In this document: positions 27,707 to 36,345 of the stretch, in pieces
Numbering within the stretch: the first letter of the stretch is position 1
How the letters are laid out: every line of letters begins with the position of its first letter
NCBI RefSeq assembly: GCF_004402045.1
Contig: NZ_SOMG01000030.1
Coordinates: 372,001-436,000 of the forward strand
Reading direction: 5' to 3'
Length of the DNA stretch: 64,000 nucleotides
Source of the DNA: Lelliottia nimipressuralis
GTDB taxonomy: Bacteria > Pseudomonadota > Gammaproteobacteria > Enterobacterales > Enterobacteriaceae
Position numbers and translations under genes: made by a program
The notes under the pieces: generated by a model
Told to the model about the DNA's origin: nothing
Databases searched by the model: none
What the model saw: the letters and a program-made list of their open reading frames with translations, nothing else

Positions 27707-28417
27707 TTATCGAGCGAGATGGGGACTCATCACGCGACCCAGCGCCGCCAGCAGGGTATCGAGGATCAGGGCGAACAGGGCGGTGGCCGCCGCGCCGAGG
27801 ATCAGGGTTGGGAAATCGTTCAGGTAAATACCGGGGAAAATCAGCTCGCCGTAGCTGCTGGCGCCAATCAGGAACGCCAGCGGCGCGGTACCGACGTTAA
27901 TGGCGGTGGCGATGCGGATCCCCGAGAGCATGACCGGCCAGGCAGCAGGCAGCTCGACCTGGCGCAGACGCTGCCATTTGGTCATCCCAATCCCGTTTGC
28001 CGCTTCCAGTAACGACGGCGGGACCGAGCACAGCCCGGCGTAGGTATTGCGCACTATCGGCAGCAGCGAAGCGAGGAACAGAGCAATAATGGCGGGCGTA
28101 TCGCCGATGCCAATCACCACCATCGCCAGCGCCAGCACGGCCAGCGGCGGCAGCGTGTTGCCGACGTTGAAGATTTGCATCACGTATTCGGCGATACCCC
28201 GCGCGGCCGGGCGGCTCAGCAGGATCCCGGCTGGAATACCGACCAGCAGGGCAAAAAACATCGACGAGAAAACCAGAATCATGTGCTGTTGCCCGAGATA
28301 AACCAGGTCAACCTGACGCGCCTTAATCGTCTCCAGCCCGATGCCCCAGACGAGGAGGGCGAGGATCACGATAATGGCGCTGACGAACAGCAGCGAACGT
28401 TTGAGTAATGGGTGCAT
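27707..28417 (-). CDS. osmY: Osmoprotectant ABC transporter permease OsmY-type (second permease of OsmU)
   Basis: A 236-residue permease with five to six TM helices and an EAA loop PPSLLEAANGIGMTKWQRL, paralogous to OsmW. The ATG at 28417 (MHPLLKRSLLF) is used, with GGGAGAC upstream, instead of the ATG 24 bases earlier that lacks a ribosome site. It is the first gene of the operon; the 280 bases upstream hold the promoter. The symbol follows Salmonella osmVWXY and must not be confused with the E. coli periplasmic OsmY. Confidence 0.85.
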   Translation of the reverse strand: MHPLLKRSLLFVSAIIVILALLVWGIGLETIKARQVDLVYLGQQHMILVFSSMFFALLVGIPAGILLSRPAARGIAEYVMQIFNVGNTLPPLAVLALAMVVIGIGDTPAIIALFLASLLPIVRNTYAGLCSVPPSLLEAANGIGMTKWQRLRQVELPAAWPVMLSGIRIATAINVGTAPLAFLIGASSYGELIFPGIYLNDFPTLILGAAATALFALILDTLLAALGRVMSPHLAR

Positions 28418-28668
28418 TGCGGTGTGTCTCCCTGTGCGCATGCGTTATAGCAACCACCGGTTGCCTGTTGTTATGCCATGTTTCGGCAGGGGTAGATGAC
28501 CTATAGCAAGCGTTTGGGAAGGGTTCCAGCGAAGGGGGGAAATCAGTAACCCTATGAAAAATGAGATAACCTTAGCTCAAGCCTTATGGTAAAAGGCCTT
28601 GATGCGGGTCAGGCAGAATTATCTTAAAGATGTTTTTGATATGTGACACCGTCACTTAATGGGAGATA

Positions 28669-28690
28669 ACCCGCACGATGTGGTGCGGGT
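28669..28690 (-). terminator. Hairpin after the GST gene
   Basis: ACCCGCAC (28669-28676) and GTGCGGGT (28683-28690) around a 6-base loop, eight bases beyond the GST stop. On the minus strand it is followed by TATCTCCCATT, so only weakly T-rich. Confidence 0.5.
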
Positions 28691-28698
28691 CGCAGGCA

Positions 28699-29322
28699 TT
28701 ACACCATGCCGTTATTGCCGTGGCGTAAAAACGGCGGACGTTGATTCAGGCGTTCAAACCAGGCTTCAACAGCGGGCACGGCCGGTTTATCAAACGGCGT
28801 CATTTTCCAGCGGTTAACCGACAACCCCAGCACGATATCCGCGAGGGTGAAGCCTTCACCCGCCACCCATTCCCCTGAACGCTGGAGCTGTTGCTCAAGA
28901 ATAGTGATGCAGTGATTCCACTCTTTAATACCTGCGGCAATTCGGTCTGGATCGTTAAAATCCGGGTTGTTACGGCCCAGGGCCGGAAAGACATAGCGCC
29001 AGGCGTTGTTGAATTCAGTCGCTTGCCAGTCCATCCAGCGTTCGACGTTAGCACAGGCCTGCGGCTCGTCGGGGAGCAGATCGTCGCGACCCGCCTTACG
29101 CGTCAGATAACGGCAGATAGCGTTGGATTCCCATAACACAAAATCGTCGTCGATCAGTACCGGCACCATGGCGTTCGGGTTCATGGCGCGGAAGGCCTCC
29201 GTTTGCGTTGAGGCGAAGCCGCTACCGTAATCTTCCTGCTGATACGCAATACCAGCTTCTTCGCAGGTCCAGAGCACTTTACGCACGTTAATGGAGGTTG
29301 TTTTACCGAGGATTTTAATCAT
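28699..29322 (-). CDS. Glutathione S-transferase family protein
   Basis: A 207-residue GST with N-terminal thioredoxin-like domain (MIKILGKTTSINVRKVLWTC; MVPVLIDDDFVLWESNAICRYL carries the glutathione-binding cis-Pro and ESNAI region) and an alpha-helical C-terminal domain (WMDWQATEFNNAW). It resembles E. coli GstB. The ATG at 29322 is selected since the N-terminal beta strand begins there. It likely detoxifies electrophiles. Confidence 0.88.
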   Translation of the reverse strand: MIKILGKTTSINVRKVLWTCEEAGIAYQQEDYGSGFASTQTEAFRAMNPNAMVPVLIDDDFVLWESNAICRYLTRKAGRDDLLPDEPQACANVERWMDWQATEFNNAWRYVFPALGRNNPDFNDPDRIAAGIKEWNHCITILEQQLQRSGEWVAGEGFTLADIVLGLSVNRWKMTPFDKPAVPAVEAWFERLNQRPPFLRHGNNGMV

Positions 29323-29390
29323 GCAGACGCTTCTCTTCACTGTGGGGAATCGTTTAAAAACAATACACCCGCAGTGAAGAAAAGAGGGAA

Positions 29391-30134
29391 TTATTTACTG
29401 AGAGCAGGGCGAACCCTGCGCACGCGAAGCGAGATCCTCATGATGGAGAAGGCCGCAACCACAACGAGCATTAAGCCCAGCGCCAGCATCGCGTGAAATC
29501 CAAACCCTCTGAACAGGATCAGCCCTGCAATACCGCCGGTAATAAACGAAAACAGGGTGGTTAAATGGGTTTTGAGCTGGCTTTTTTGGGCCGCAGTATC
29601 TTTAGAGTAATCCCGTCGCAGCATGGCGACGACGACAGAGGCCAGCGATATTCCCGCATCGGTAAGCGTTCCTGTGATATGCGTCGATCTCACCCGTCCG
29701 CTGGAAAGCTGAGTGGAGGTGGAATTATGAATGCCCATCAGGCCACACAGGAAAACGATAATCTGACGATTTGTGGAAAATGAGTGGAAATACATTTCGT
29801 ACAGCGAAACGCCGGCCAGTAATAATCCCTCAATAATCAGAATCTGACAAAAAATGAGCCTGACGTTATGGATAATGCCCCACAGCACCATTATGCGCGC
29901 CGCTATCGCCCCCGCCACAAATGAAAGGATAATAGCGCCGAAGAAAAGAATATCGTTCAGGTCAGTGGAAGAGACTTCACTTGATAACTGGGAGGTATTG
30001 CCTGTCATGTGGGAGGGAAAGAAGCCAAACGCACCCAGCGCGATGGCATTCAGCAAACCTGCAGAGGTCGCCAGCCACAGGGCAAGCCGACGATCCTCCT
30101 GATGCGTTCGATCTTTTTTTAGCTTAATGAGCAA
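29391..30134 (-). CDS. YoaK/DUF1275 family membrane protein
   Basis: A 247-residue protein with about six TM helices. Family motifs are visible: LLNAIALGAFGFFPSHMTGNTSQL near the N-terminus and GIHNSTSTQLSSGRVRSTHITG in the middle, as in YoaK/DUF1275. Function is not known; transport or sensing has been proposed for the family. It lies between the GST and an MFS exporter on the same strand but with gaps, so probably its own unit. Confidence 0.8.
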   Translation of the reverse strand: MLIKLKKDRTHQEDRRLALWLATSAGLLNAIALGAFGFFPSHMTGNTSQLSSEVSSTDLNDILFFGAIILSFVAGAIAARIMVLWGIIHNVRLIFCQILIIEGLLLAGVSLYEMYFHSFSTNRQIIVFLCGLMGIHNSTSTQLSSGRVRSTHITGTLTDAGISLASVVVAMLRRDYSKDTAAQKSQLKTHLTTLFSFITGGIAGLILFRGFGFHAMLALGLMLVVVAAFSIMRISLRVRRVRPALSK

Positions 30135-30264
30135 AGAATACCTCCGGTTTGAGCTTTGCCTTTTCAGGCTAGCAAAGCGCGTGAATGGGCTGACCAGGAT
30201 ATTGCTTAATTATTAGCGTATTGAAAAAGAGTGGGGGTTTCGTAATTAATTAAAATAAGCCTGT

Positions 30265-31461
30265 TTATTTAATGCCTTTAGCGTGCTGGCGGGACGTGTA
30301 AAAGGTTATTACCGCCGCGCTTATCAGCAATAGCCCGCTCATGGCGAACGTGCTTTGCCAGCCAACATGGTCAAACACCGTGCCGCCCGCCGTTGAGCCC
30401 AGCGCAATGGAAAGCTGAATAACCGCAACCATCAGCCCGCCGCCTGCTTCAGCATCATTGGGAAGGGTGCGGGCGAGCCACGTCCACCATCCGGTAGGTG
30501 CTGCCGTTGCCAGCATTCCCCAAAAAACCAGCAGCAGGGCGACGCCCCCGACGCTTTGCCCGGAAAGAATTAACAATCCGGCAATGGCGGCCATCAGCAG
30601 AGGGATCGCCATCAACGTCAGGTAAAATGCGGCGTTAAGGATTGGGGCGATAATCAGGGTGCCGATAAAGCCCGCCGCTCCGATAGCCAGCAGGATCAGC
30701 GATAGCCCGGCATCACTCACCTGCGTAACCGTTTCAAGAAACGGCCGCACGTAGGTAAAGAGCGCAAATTGCCCCATAAAGAACAGGCCGCAGGCAATCA
30801 GGCCGACAGAAACCACCGACTGGCGAAACAAGCGAAATACGCTCCCGCCCGCAGCGGTATTTTTATTGCATTTCATCGTCGGCAGGCTAAAGCACTGCCA
30901 GATAAAGGCCACGATCGCCACGGGAACCAGGCACAGAAAGGCGCCGCGCCAGCCAAGGGTTGCGCCAAGATAACTGCCCAGCGGGGCCGCCACGACCGTC
31001 GCCAGCGCGTTCCCGCCGTTGAAAATCGCCAGCGCGCGGGAAACCTGATGTCTCGGCACAAGTCGAATGGCCGTTGCGGCGGACATTGACCAAAAGCCAC
31101 CGATCGCGATACCAATCAGCGCGCGGCCAGCCATATACACCGAGTAACGGGATGCGAAGGCAATAACGATCCCCGATATCGCCATCAGCAACGTCATCCC
31201 CAGCAGGAGATATTTGCGATTCATATTTCCGGCCAGCCGGGACAGGAAGAGGCTGGTCACAACGGCCAGCGCGCCGGAGATGGCAATTCCCTGGCCCGCG
31301 AGCCCCTCCGTCACGTCCAGATCGCTGGCGATGGGCGTGAGCAAGCTAACGGGCATAAATTCTGATGCAATCAGCACAAATACGCACAAGGTCATGGCAA
31401 AAATCCCGCCCCAGTACGACGTCCCGGCTTGTTGTGATGTGGTTTGGCTTAATGTGGACAT
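30265..31461 (-). CDS. MFS exporter, DHA1 / NepI-like
   Basis: A 398-residue twelve-TM transporter. The DHA1 pattern is seen in the first half: VLIASEFMPVSLLTPIA, RLAGNMNRKYLLL and GRALIGIAIGGFWSM. It resembles the purine nucleoside exporter NepI and arabinose/drug exporters. Forty-seven bases separate it from the hydrolase gene upstream on the same strand, so the two may be cotranscribed and governed by the divergent LysR gene. Confidence 0.82.
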   Translation of the reverse strand: MSTLSQTTSQQAGTSYWGGIFAMTLCVFVLIASEFMPVSLLTPIASDLDVTEGLAGQGIAISGALAVVTSLFLSRLAGNMNRKYLLLGMTLLMAISGIVIAFASRYSVYMAGRALIGIAIGGFWSMSAATAIRLVPRHQVSRALAIFNGGNALATVVAAPLGSYLGATLGWRGAFLCLVPVAIVAFIWQCFSLPTMKCNKNTAAGGSVFRLFRQSVVSVGLIACGLFFMGQFALFTYVRPFLETVTQVSDAGLSLILLAIGAAGFIGTLIIAPILNAAFYLTLMAIPLLMAAIAGLLILSGQSVGGVALLLVFWGMLATAAPTGWWTWLARTLPNDAEAGGGLMVAVIQLSIALGSTAGGTVFDHVGWQSTFAMSGLLLISAAVITFYTSRQHAKGIK

Positions 31462-31508
31462 ATTCAGATTTCATCAAGAGCCACCCGTAAAACGGGTGGC
31501 ATAGGGGG

Positions 31509-32636
31509 TTATTTCAGGCTGGTTTTGAAGAACTGCTCGAACTGCGCGAAAGGGATCTTCCCGGCAGCATTGTCGTACAGGTCGACATGGTTCGCGCCTG
31601 GGACAATCACCAACTCTTTCTGCTTACTGCCGACGGCTTTATACGCATCTTCTGCAAAATAGCGGGAGTGCGCGTTTTCACCGGTTACGATAAGCGTAGG
31701 AATGGTAATCTCCCCGGCATAGCTCAGCAGCGGCATATTCATGAACGATAATGGCGTTGTTGCGGTCCACGCGCCGGTGGAGTTGACTGAGCGGGCATGG
31801 AAGCCGCGCGGCATCCGGTAGTAATCAAAGAACTCCTTGAGTACCGGATTCGGGTTGGCGGGTAACGCTTCCGGCAGAATACGTTCCGCAGCAGTCACCT
31901 TGCCGTTGGCATCGACATAGATGTCATGACCGCCGTGCGCGAAGGTGCCGCGCTCGGCATCTTTCCAGCGCTGCTCGTTCAGATACTGCAGGACGGCACG
32001 GCGATCGGACGTTGAATAACGATCTTTGCCGTCGCCGACGCCGTGACCCATCGCCCGGCTCATGTCGTACATCACGCTGGTGGCGACCGCTTTCACGCGG
32101 GTGTCCATGGAGGCCGCATTCAGCGCCATCCCGCCCCAGCCGCAGATGCCGAGAATACCAATGCGGTTACGGTCGACCTCTTTCTGTAGCCCCAGGAAAT
32201 CCACCGCCGCGCTAAAGTCCTCGGTGTTGATATCCGGAGAGGCGACGTTGCGCGGCTGTCCGCCGCTTTCACCCGTGTAGGACGGGTCGAACGCCAGAGT
32301 CACAAAACCGTGTTCTGCCAGGGTCTGCGCATACAGGCCGCTGGACTGCTCCTTAACCGCGCCAAAGGGGCCGCTGACGGCGATTGCCGCCAGCTTACGG
32401 TCTGCACGGTCTTTCGGGAGATACAGATCGCCCACGAGGGTAATTCCGTAGCGGTTCTGGAACGACACTTTGCGGTGGTCGACTTTGTCACTCTCGGCGA
32501 ACGTTTTGTCCCAGGTGGTCACCATCGAAATGGGCGCGTTTGGGTTGGTTGTTTCTGCATAACTCATTGTCGTTACTCCACTTAATGATGCGCATAGCAG
32601 CATCGCAACTGACAGTTTTTGGGTGAATGTTTTCAT
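31509..32636 (-). CDS. Secreted alpha/beta hydrolase (dienelactone hydrolase-like)
   Basis: A 375-residue enzyme with a signal peptide (LSVAMLLCASLSGVTTMSYA) and alpha/beta-hydrolase fold. The nucleophile elbow position reads GICGWGG, i.e. Cys in place of Ser, as in dienelactone hydrolases; a late VTGENAHSRYFAEDAY carries the Glu/Asp acid region and PGANHVDLYD the His. The start at 32636 is preferred over one 33 bases upstream (AGGGTA, signal peptide). Divergent from LysR gene 32751, 114 bases apart. The substrate is unknown. Confidence 0.8.
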   Translation of the reverse strand: MKTFTQKLSVAMLLCASLSGVTTMSYAETTNPNAPISMVTTWDKTFAESDKVDHRKVSFQNRYGITLVGDLYLPKDRADRKLAAIAVSGPFGAVKEQSSGLYAQTLAEHGFVTLAFDPSYTGESGGQPRNVASPDINTEDFSAAVDFLGLQKEVDRNRIGILGICGWGGMALNAASMDTRVKAVATSVMYDMSRAMGHGVGDGKDRYSTSDRRAVLQYLNEQRWKDAERGTFAHGGHDIYVDANGKVTAAERILPEALPANPNPVLKEFFDYYRMPRGFHARSVNSTGAWTATTPLSFMNMPLLSYAGEITIPTLIVTGENAHSRYFAEDAYKAVGSKQKELVIVPGANHVDLYDNAAGKIPFAQFEQFFKTSLK

Positions 32637-32750
32637 CAGAGATACCCTGCGTTGTTGTGATGCGGTCATTATAGTGAGCAGAAATAGTGCTGATTAGAGG
32701 CCCAGAACTGCTAGGATTCATATCAGATTGTTATAAATGGCGAAGACAAG

Positions 32751-33635
32751 ATGGCGAAACGGGAAAACTATAATGAGCTGTATCTCTTTACGCAGGTGGT
32801 GCGGGAGGGAAGCTTTACGGCTGCCGCGCAGCGGCTCGGGCTCGCACAATCCGGAATAAGCCGTTCGGTGCGGGAACTGGAAGCGCGCCTGGGCGTTCAG
32901 CTGCTGGTGCGCACAACGCGAAAACTATCGCTGACCCACGCGGGGGAGCAGCTCTATCAGACCGCCGAGTCCGCGTTCGATACGCTTGATAATGGCCTTG
33001 CGACCCTGGCGCATTTCCGCGAGACGCCGTCCGGTACGGTGCGGATTAACGCCAGTCAGCACGCCATCGATAAATGTCTTCTGCCAAAGCTTGCGGTCTT
33101 TAAGCAGCGCTATCCTGATATTCGCCTGGAATTGATGAACGAGAGTCGATTTGTCGACATCATCACCGAACGGTTCGATGCGGGCGTTAGGCTGGGCCCG
33201 GAGGTGGCGCAGGGGATGATCGCGGTGCGTATCACGCCCGATATGGAGATGGCCGTGGTTGGTACTCCGGAACATTTTCGGCGCCACGGTTTCCCGCAGA
33301 CGCCAGCGGATTTAGGGGGGCATCCCTGCATCGCCTACCAGTTTGCCGATGGCAGCCTCTATCAGTGGGAGCTTGTGGTGGACGGAAAGAGCGTTACCCA
33401 TCGGCCGGAAGGGCAATGGGCGCTGTCGGACAGCTATATGGAAGCCGAAGCCGCTCGTCTGGGGCTCGGGCTGGCCTATGTGCCGGTGGAGCTGGTGGCC
33501 GACGATCTGGAGCGCGGCATGCTTATCCGGGTTTTGCAGCGCTACAGCCTGCGCATGGACGGGCTGTTCCTCTATTATCCGCATCGTAACGTGTCGCCCG
33601 CGCTGAGAGCGGTGATTGATACGTTGAGGATTTAG
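32751..33635 (+). CDS. LysR-family regulator of the hydrolase/MFS genes
   Basis: A 294-residue LysR protein. The winged HTH (FTAAAQRLGLAQSGISRSV) is followed by a long linker helix and an effector domain of the CrgA/PcaQ-like group (GTVRINASQHAIDKCLLP). It is divergent from the alpha/beta hydrolase and probably controls it and the MFS gene behind it; this is inferred from layout. Confidence 0.88.
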   Translation: MAKRENYNELYLFTQVVREGSFTAAAQRLGLAQSGISRSVRELEARLGVQLLVRTTRKLSLTHAGEQLYQTAESAFDTLDNGLATLAHFRETPSGTVRINASQHAIDKCLLPKLAVFKQRYPDIRLELMNESRFVDIITERFDAGVRLGPEVAQGMIAVRITPDMEMAVVGTPEHFRRHGFPQTPADLGGHPCIAYQFADGSLYQWELVVDGKSVTHRPEGQWALSDSYMEAEAARLGLGLAYVPVELVADDLERGMLIRVLQRYSLRMDGLFLYYPHRNVSPALRAVIDTLRI

Positions 33636-33815
33636 GGGAGGGGGTTGTTGTTCTGGAAATGCGCCTCAAAATTCGTAATTGCTCACAGAACGCATGTGAT
33701 ATGAAGTTCACATGTTTTATTTTTGCTAGAATCAACGAGTTAGTCGTTATGTTGTGTCGGTAAAAACGAAGGCAAATATATTAATAACTTATTGAAAAAA
33801 CATTATGGAGGATGT

Positions 33816-33993
33816 GTGAGTGATACTGAAGGAAGTTTAAGACTCTTGACCCCAGGTGAAATAGCATTAGCGAGATCTGTCTTCGGAAGTTCTATAGCCT
33901 ATAGAAGATCGTAAAGTTTCCTATGTGGGACCTGTAGACGATCGGCTTAACGCAAACTATCAAAAAGTTCTTGAAGGATTCCCGTTCAAATGA
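33816..33993 (+). pseudogene. Remnant of a type VI toxin: N-terminal and C-terminal ends joined out of frame
   Basis: From GTG 33816 (GGAGG just upstream) 32 codons encode SLRLLTPGEIALARSVFG, a conserved marker sequence found in VgrG-linked and other T6SS cargo proteins, then a TAA at 33912. Starting one base over at 33913, a second frame of 26 codons (GPVDDRLNANYQKVLEGFPF) ends with a TGA at 33991-33993 that overlaps the ATG of the immunity-like lipoprotein (ATGA). The simplest reading is an effector gene that lost its middle and kept both ends. The stop in the first frame makes it non-functional. Confidence 0.65.
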
Positions 33994-34413
33994 TCATATT
34001 TAAAAAAAACAATATTATTAATTGTCCTTCTGAGCGGCTGTACATTAGGTGAAAATCTCGAGCACAGGTATACCAAAGAAGCATCAATTCCTGCGCATAT
34101 GAGAAACAATGATGTTTGCCTTACCTTACCTATGCAGGGCCAGGAGGTAGTGGTATCAGCAATTACATATAACATTGAGAAACCTGAAGAGCAGATTATT
34201 TTCCCATCTGGCAAACAACCGCAATCCGGGCTTTTCTGTATTCTGCCCGGCGAGTTTACATTCAAAGCAGATCGGGAGTACCTCACTCAGATTGAAGTGA
34301 ATGTAGGTACAGAGGGAGAAGATAAGAAAATAACCAGAAAAGCGTATGTTTCAACCTTCAAGGTTACAGGAAACGGCGACAGACTTAATATTATTCAGAC
34401 CGATCATAAATAA
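33990..34413 (+). pseudogene. T6SS immunity-type periplasmic lipoprotein, frameshifted in an A8 tract
   Basis: Starting at ATG 33990, the frame encodes MIIFKK, then hits a run of eight A (34002-34009). With one A fewer it would continue as TILLIVLLSGC, a perfect lipoprotein signal and lipobox, into the open frame that runs to 34413 (about 130 further residues, including RNNDVCLTLP). As it stands the frames do not join. The pattern resembles the enterobacterial family of putative T6SS immunity periplasmic lipoproteins. Either the gene is dead, or slippage on the A8 run restores some product. Confidence 0.65.
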
Positions 34414-34555
34414 TCCCTCACAAATCTAGTGCGGATTAGCATCCATCGCCCTGAGGGCGGAGGTTGATCCGCTAAAGAGTAGCTTTTAGATGGCCGGCTA
34501 AGCGAAGCGCCCCCGGCTTGACCGCCTTTCTGGAAGACGCCTCGCAAACTGCAAA

Positions 34556-34580
34556 ATAACCCTCTGTAATCGAGGGTTAT
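34556..34580 (+). terminator. Hairpin with downstream T-rich bases
   Basis: ATAACCCTC (34556-34564) and GAGGGTTAT (34572-34580) form a perfect 9-bp stem with a 7-base loop, followed by GTCTTTTATT. It ends the lipoprotein remnant region and precedes the phage-like segment, acting as a terminator or attenuator. Confidence 0.55.
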
Positions 34581-34846
34581 GTCTTTTATTCATTTCTACG
34601 GAGTCGTAAAGTGCCTGCGTTGCGGCACATCCGCAATCGGGCGTAGGAACCCGCATCTACCATATAGTGACATTTCGTATGTCGCGGCAGCGCCGATCCC
34701 GTTACAATTGCGGTGGCGCTGGCGGAGCAGCCGAAAGGCTGGCCGTTTTTCTATATGGGCGGTATTCCTACCTCTGTCAGCGCTACCCCCCGAGCGTAGG
34801 AACTTATTGGGTGGCTTAATGAACTGCATATAGAAGGATGCCTTGT
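34581..34846 (+). other. Phage P4/ash-like regulatory region, no intact gene seen
   Basis: This 266-base stretch carries a short frame (from 34664) reading LAEQPKGWPFFYMGGIPTSV and ending SATPRA at a stop, which matches the QPxGWPxxxxxGIPTxVxAT pattern of ash-like proteins of P4-type satellites. No start codon serves that frame, and frames in the three phases overlap, as is usual in ash regions. The sequence CGTAGGAAC occurs twice (about 34640 and 34794), another trait of these regions. I see no promoter that can be fixed with confidence. Confidence 0.45.
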
Positions 34847-35302
34847 ATGGCTACTACCCCAACCCTGACTTCTCTCCCGTCTGACGAAAGCGTCATTCTG
34901 CAACTTCTGTCCCAACCGCTTCCGGCTGATGCCGATCTGTTTGTCGTCGCCGACAACTGCGCCGCGCTGGTAAGCGTGCTGGTCGAAATCGAGGATGCGA
35001 AGCTGTTTACTGCGCTGTGCGAGCGTCTCCTTCAGGCTCTGCGTAAGCTGCGGGAACTCTGCGATGTCGATTTGCCGCCAGACCTGATCGCGCAGTTGAT
35101 CATGGGTGAGAAAATGAACTCCTGCGTGCCGGACTGCTGGCAGGACACCCTAACTCAGGTGGACTATGTTCTGGCGCTGACACAAGCGGTTATGGGTGGA
35201 ACGCTGCCCGCCCACGTAGCGAAAGAGCTTACGGGCTTGCTGCACGATATGGTGTGGCTGCTGGCTGAGTTTGTAAAGGAGCCGCGCATTACTGCGCATT
35301 AA
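34847..35302 (+). CDS. Phage-remnant hypothetical protein
   Basis: A 151-residue acidic, helix-rich protein with no family recognised (MATTPTLTSLPSDESVILQL at the start, repeated Leu and Cys residues, LTGLLHDMVWLLAEF near the end). The ATG at 34847 follows AAGGATG at the right spacing, better than an ATG nine bases earlier. Its place right behind an ash-like region suggests a gene from a P4-like satellite or integrated element of which the integrase and replication genes are missing. Confidence 0.55.
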   Translation: MATTPTLTSLPSDESVILQLLSQPLPADADLFVVADNCAALVSVLVEIEDAKLFTALCERLLQALRKLRELCDVDLPPDLIAQLIMGEKMNSCVPDCWQDTLTQVDYVLALTQAVMGGTLPAHVAKELTGLLHDMVWLLAEFVKEPRITAH

Positions 35303-35346
35303 GGGCACTGGCGTGGAGGGGCGGTAGCGCCCCTTTGAATGCGTGA

Positions 35347-35757
35347 TTAACGTGATGAGTTCGCGGTATCAAGAAGCGACGTACCGTAGGAGTTGTCGAT
35401 GGTACAAAGCCAGCGACCGTCGCTTTCCTGTCGAAAAACATAGGTCGCGCGGCGCGACATTTCCGTTCTTCCGCCCTGACCATCAGGAAAACGCAGAACG
35501 GTTTCCATGATAACGAGGGCATTACCACCCCCCTCTATTACCTGCATCTCCCCTTGTTCGACGACCAGCTGGTCCTGAAAATAATCAGAGATGGCAATAA
35601 ACGCGCTGCGGATGTTCTCTTTGCCTTTAACCGTCATGCCGGGCTTGACCACCAGAGCCGCATCTTCGGCGTAGAACGCCATCAGGGCGTCATAGTTTTT
35701 GGTCGTGATGGCGTGGTCACAGGATTCGATTATCTGGCGTAGCGGGTGTGGGGTCAT
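35347..35757 (-). CDS. SnoaL-like / DUF4440 protein
   Basis: A 136-residue protein with the cone-shaped NTF2-like fold: DALMAFYAEDAALVVKPGMTVKGKENIRSAF and late RRATYVFRQESDGRWLCTIDNS are typical of SgcJ/EcaC and DUF4440 members. Such proteins may be small enzymes or ligand binders. The ATG at 35757 is selected by AGAGGA seven bases before it. Confidence 0.75.
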   Translation of the reverse strand: MTPHPLRQIIESCDHAITTKNYDALMAFYAEDAALVVKPGMTVKGKENIRSAFIAISDYFQDQLVVEQGEMQVIEGGGNALVIMETVLRFPDGQGGRTEMSRRATYVFRQESDGRWLCTIDNSYGTSLLDTANSSR

Positions 35758-35900
35758 GCGCATTTCCTCTTTGGGGGGTAAACACGTATTAACGTAACAG
35801 CCTGGTGCGTTTGTATAGCTACCAGGTTTTATGGCTGGTAGCACTGGTTTTTAGTTAACGTTACGTCAGCTATAAAGAAGCGGATATAAAACCCTAATTG

Positions 35901-36194
35901 TTAAAGAGCTGCACCTTCAACTAATACAAATGTTCCGATCGCAGCACCTGACCGTATTGCCCTTGCTTTCTGATATTCTGGGCTTTCATAAAAACGCCTG
36001 GCTTCGGCAAAAGAATCGAATTCAAAAATAACATGCCGTTCATGAATTTCCCCCTCAAGATTTTCATACTGTCCGGACCAGGCAATTATTTTTGGATTGA
36101 AATTCTTCATGGCATCTCCGGCAGCTTTGGCATATTCAGCATATGCGATGGGATCTTTTATCGTCACATGAGCAATTAAATAACCTTTATTCAT
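35901..36194 (-). CDS. DUF1330 family protein
   Basis: A 97-residue dimeric ferredoxin-like fold protein of the DUF1330 family (MNKGYLIAHVTIKDPIAYAE, ERHVIFEFDSFAEARRFYES, SPEYQKARAIR). It begins at 36194; the longer frame upstream is a non-coding extension. Divergent from the LysR gene at 36346, which is likely its regulator. Confidence 0.85.
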   Translation of the reverse strand: MNKGYLIAHVTIKDPIAYAEYAKAAGDAMKNFNPKIIAWSGQYENLEGEIHERHVIFEFDSFAEARRFYESPEYQKARAIRSGAAIGTFVLVEGAAL

Positions 36195-36345
36195 TTTTAA
36201 ACCTTCGTCAGTGATGAGGTATTCCAGCCTAAATACACCAACAGGCGATAACTTAAGCTGAATTGAGTGTGAAAGGAGTTTATTAGGTATTATAGTAGTT
36301 ATAAATATCGAATAAAGTAACGCACTGTTACCTGAAAGGTGAACA

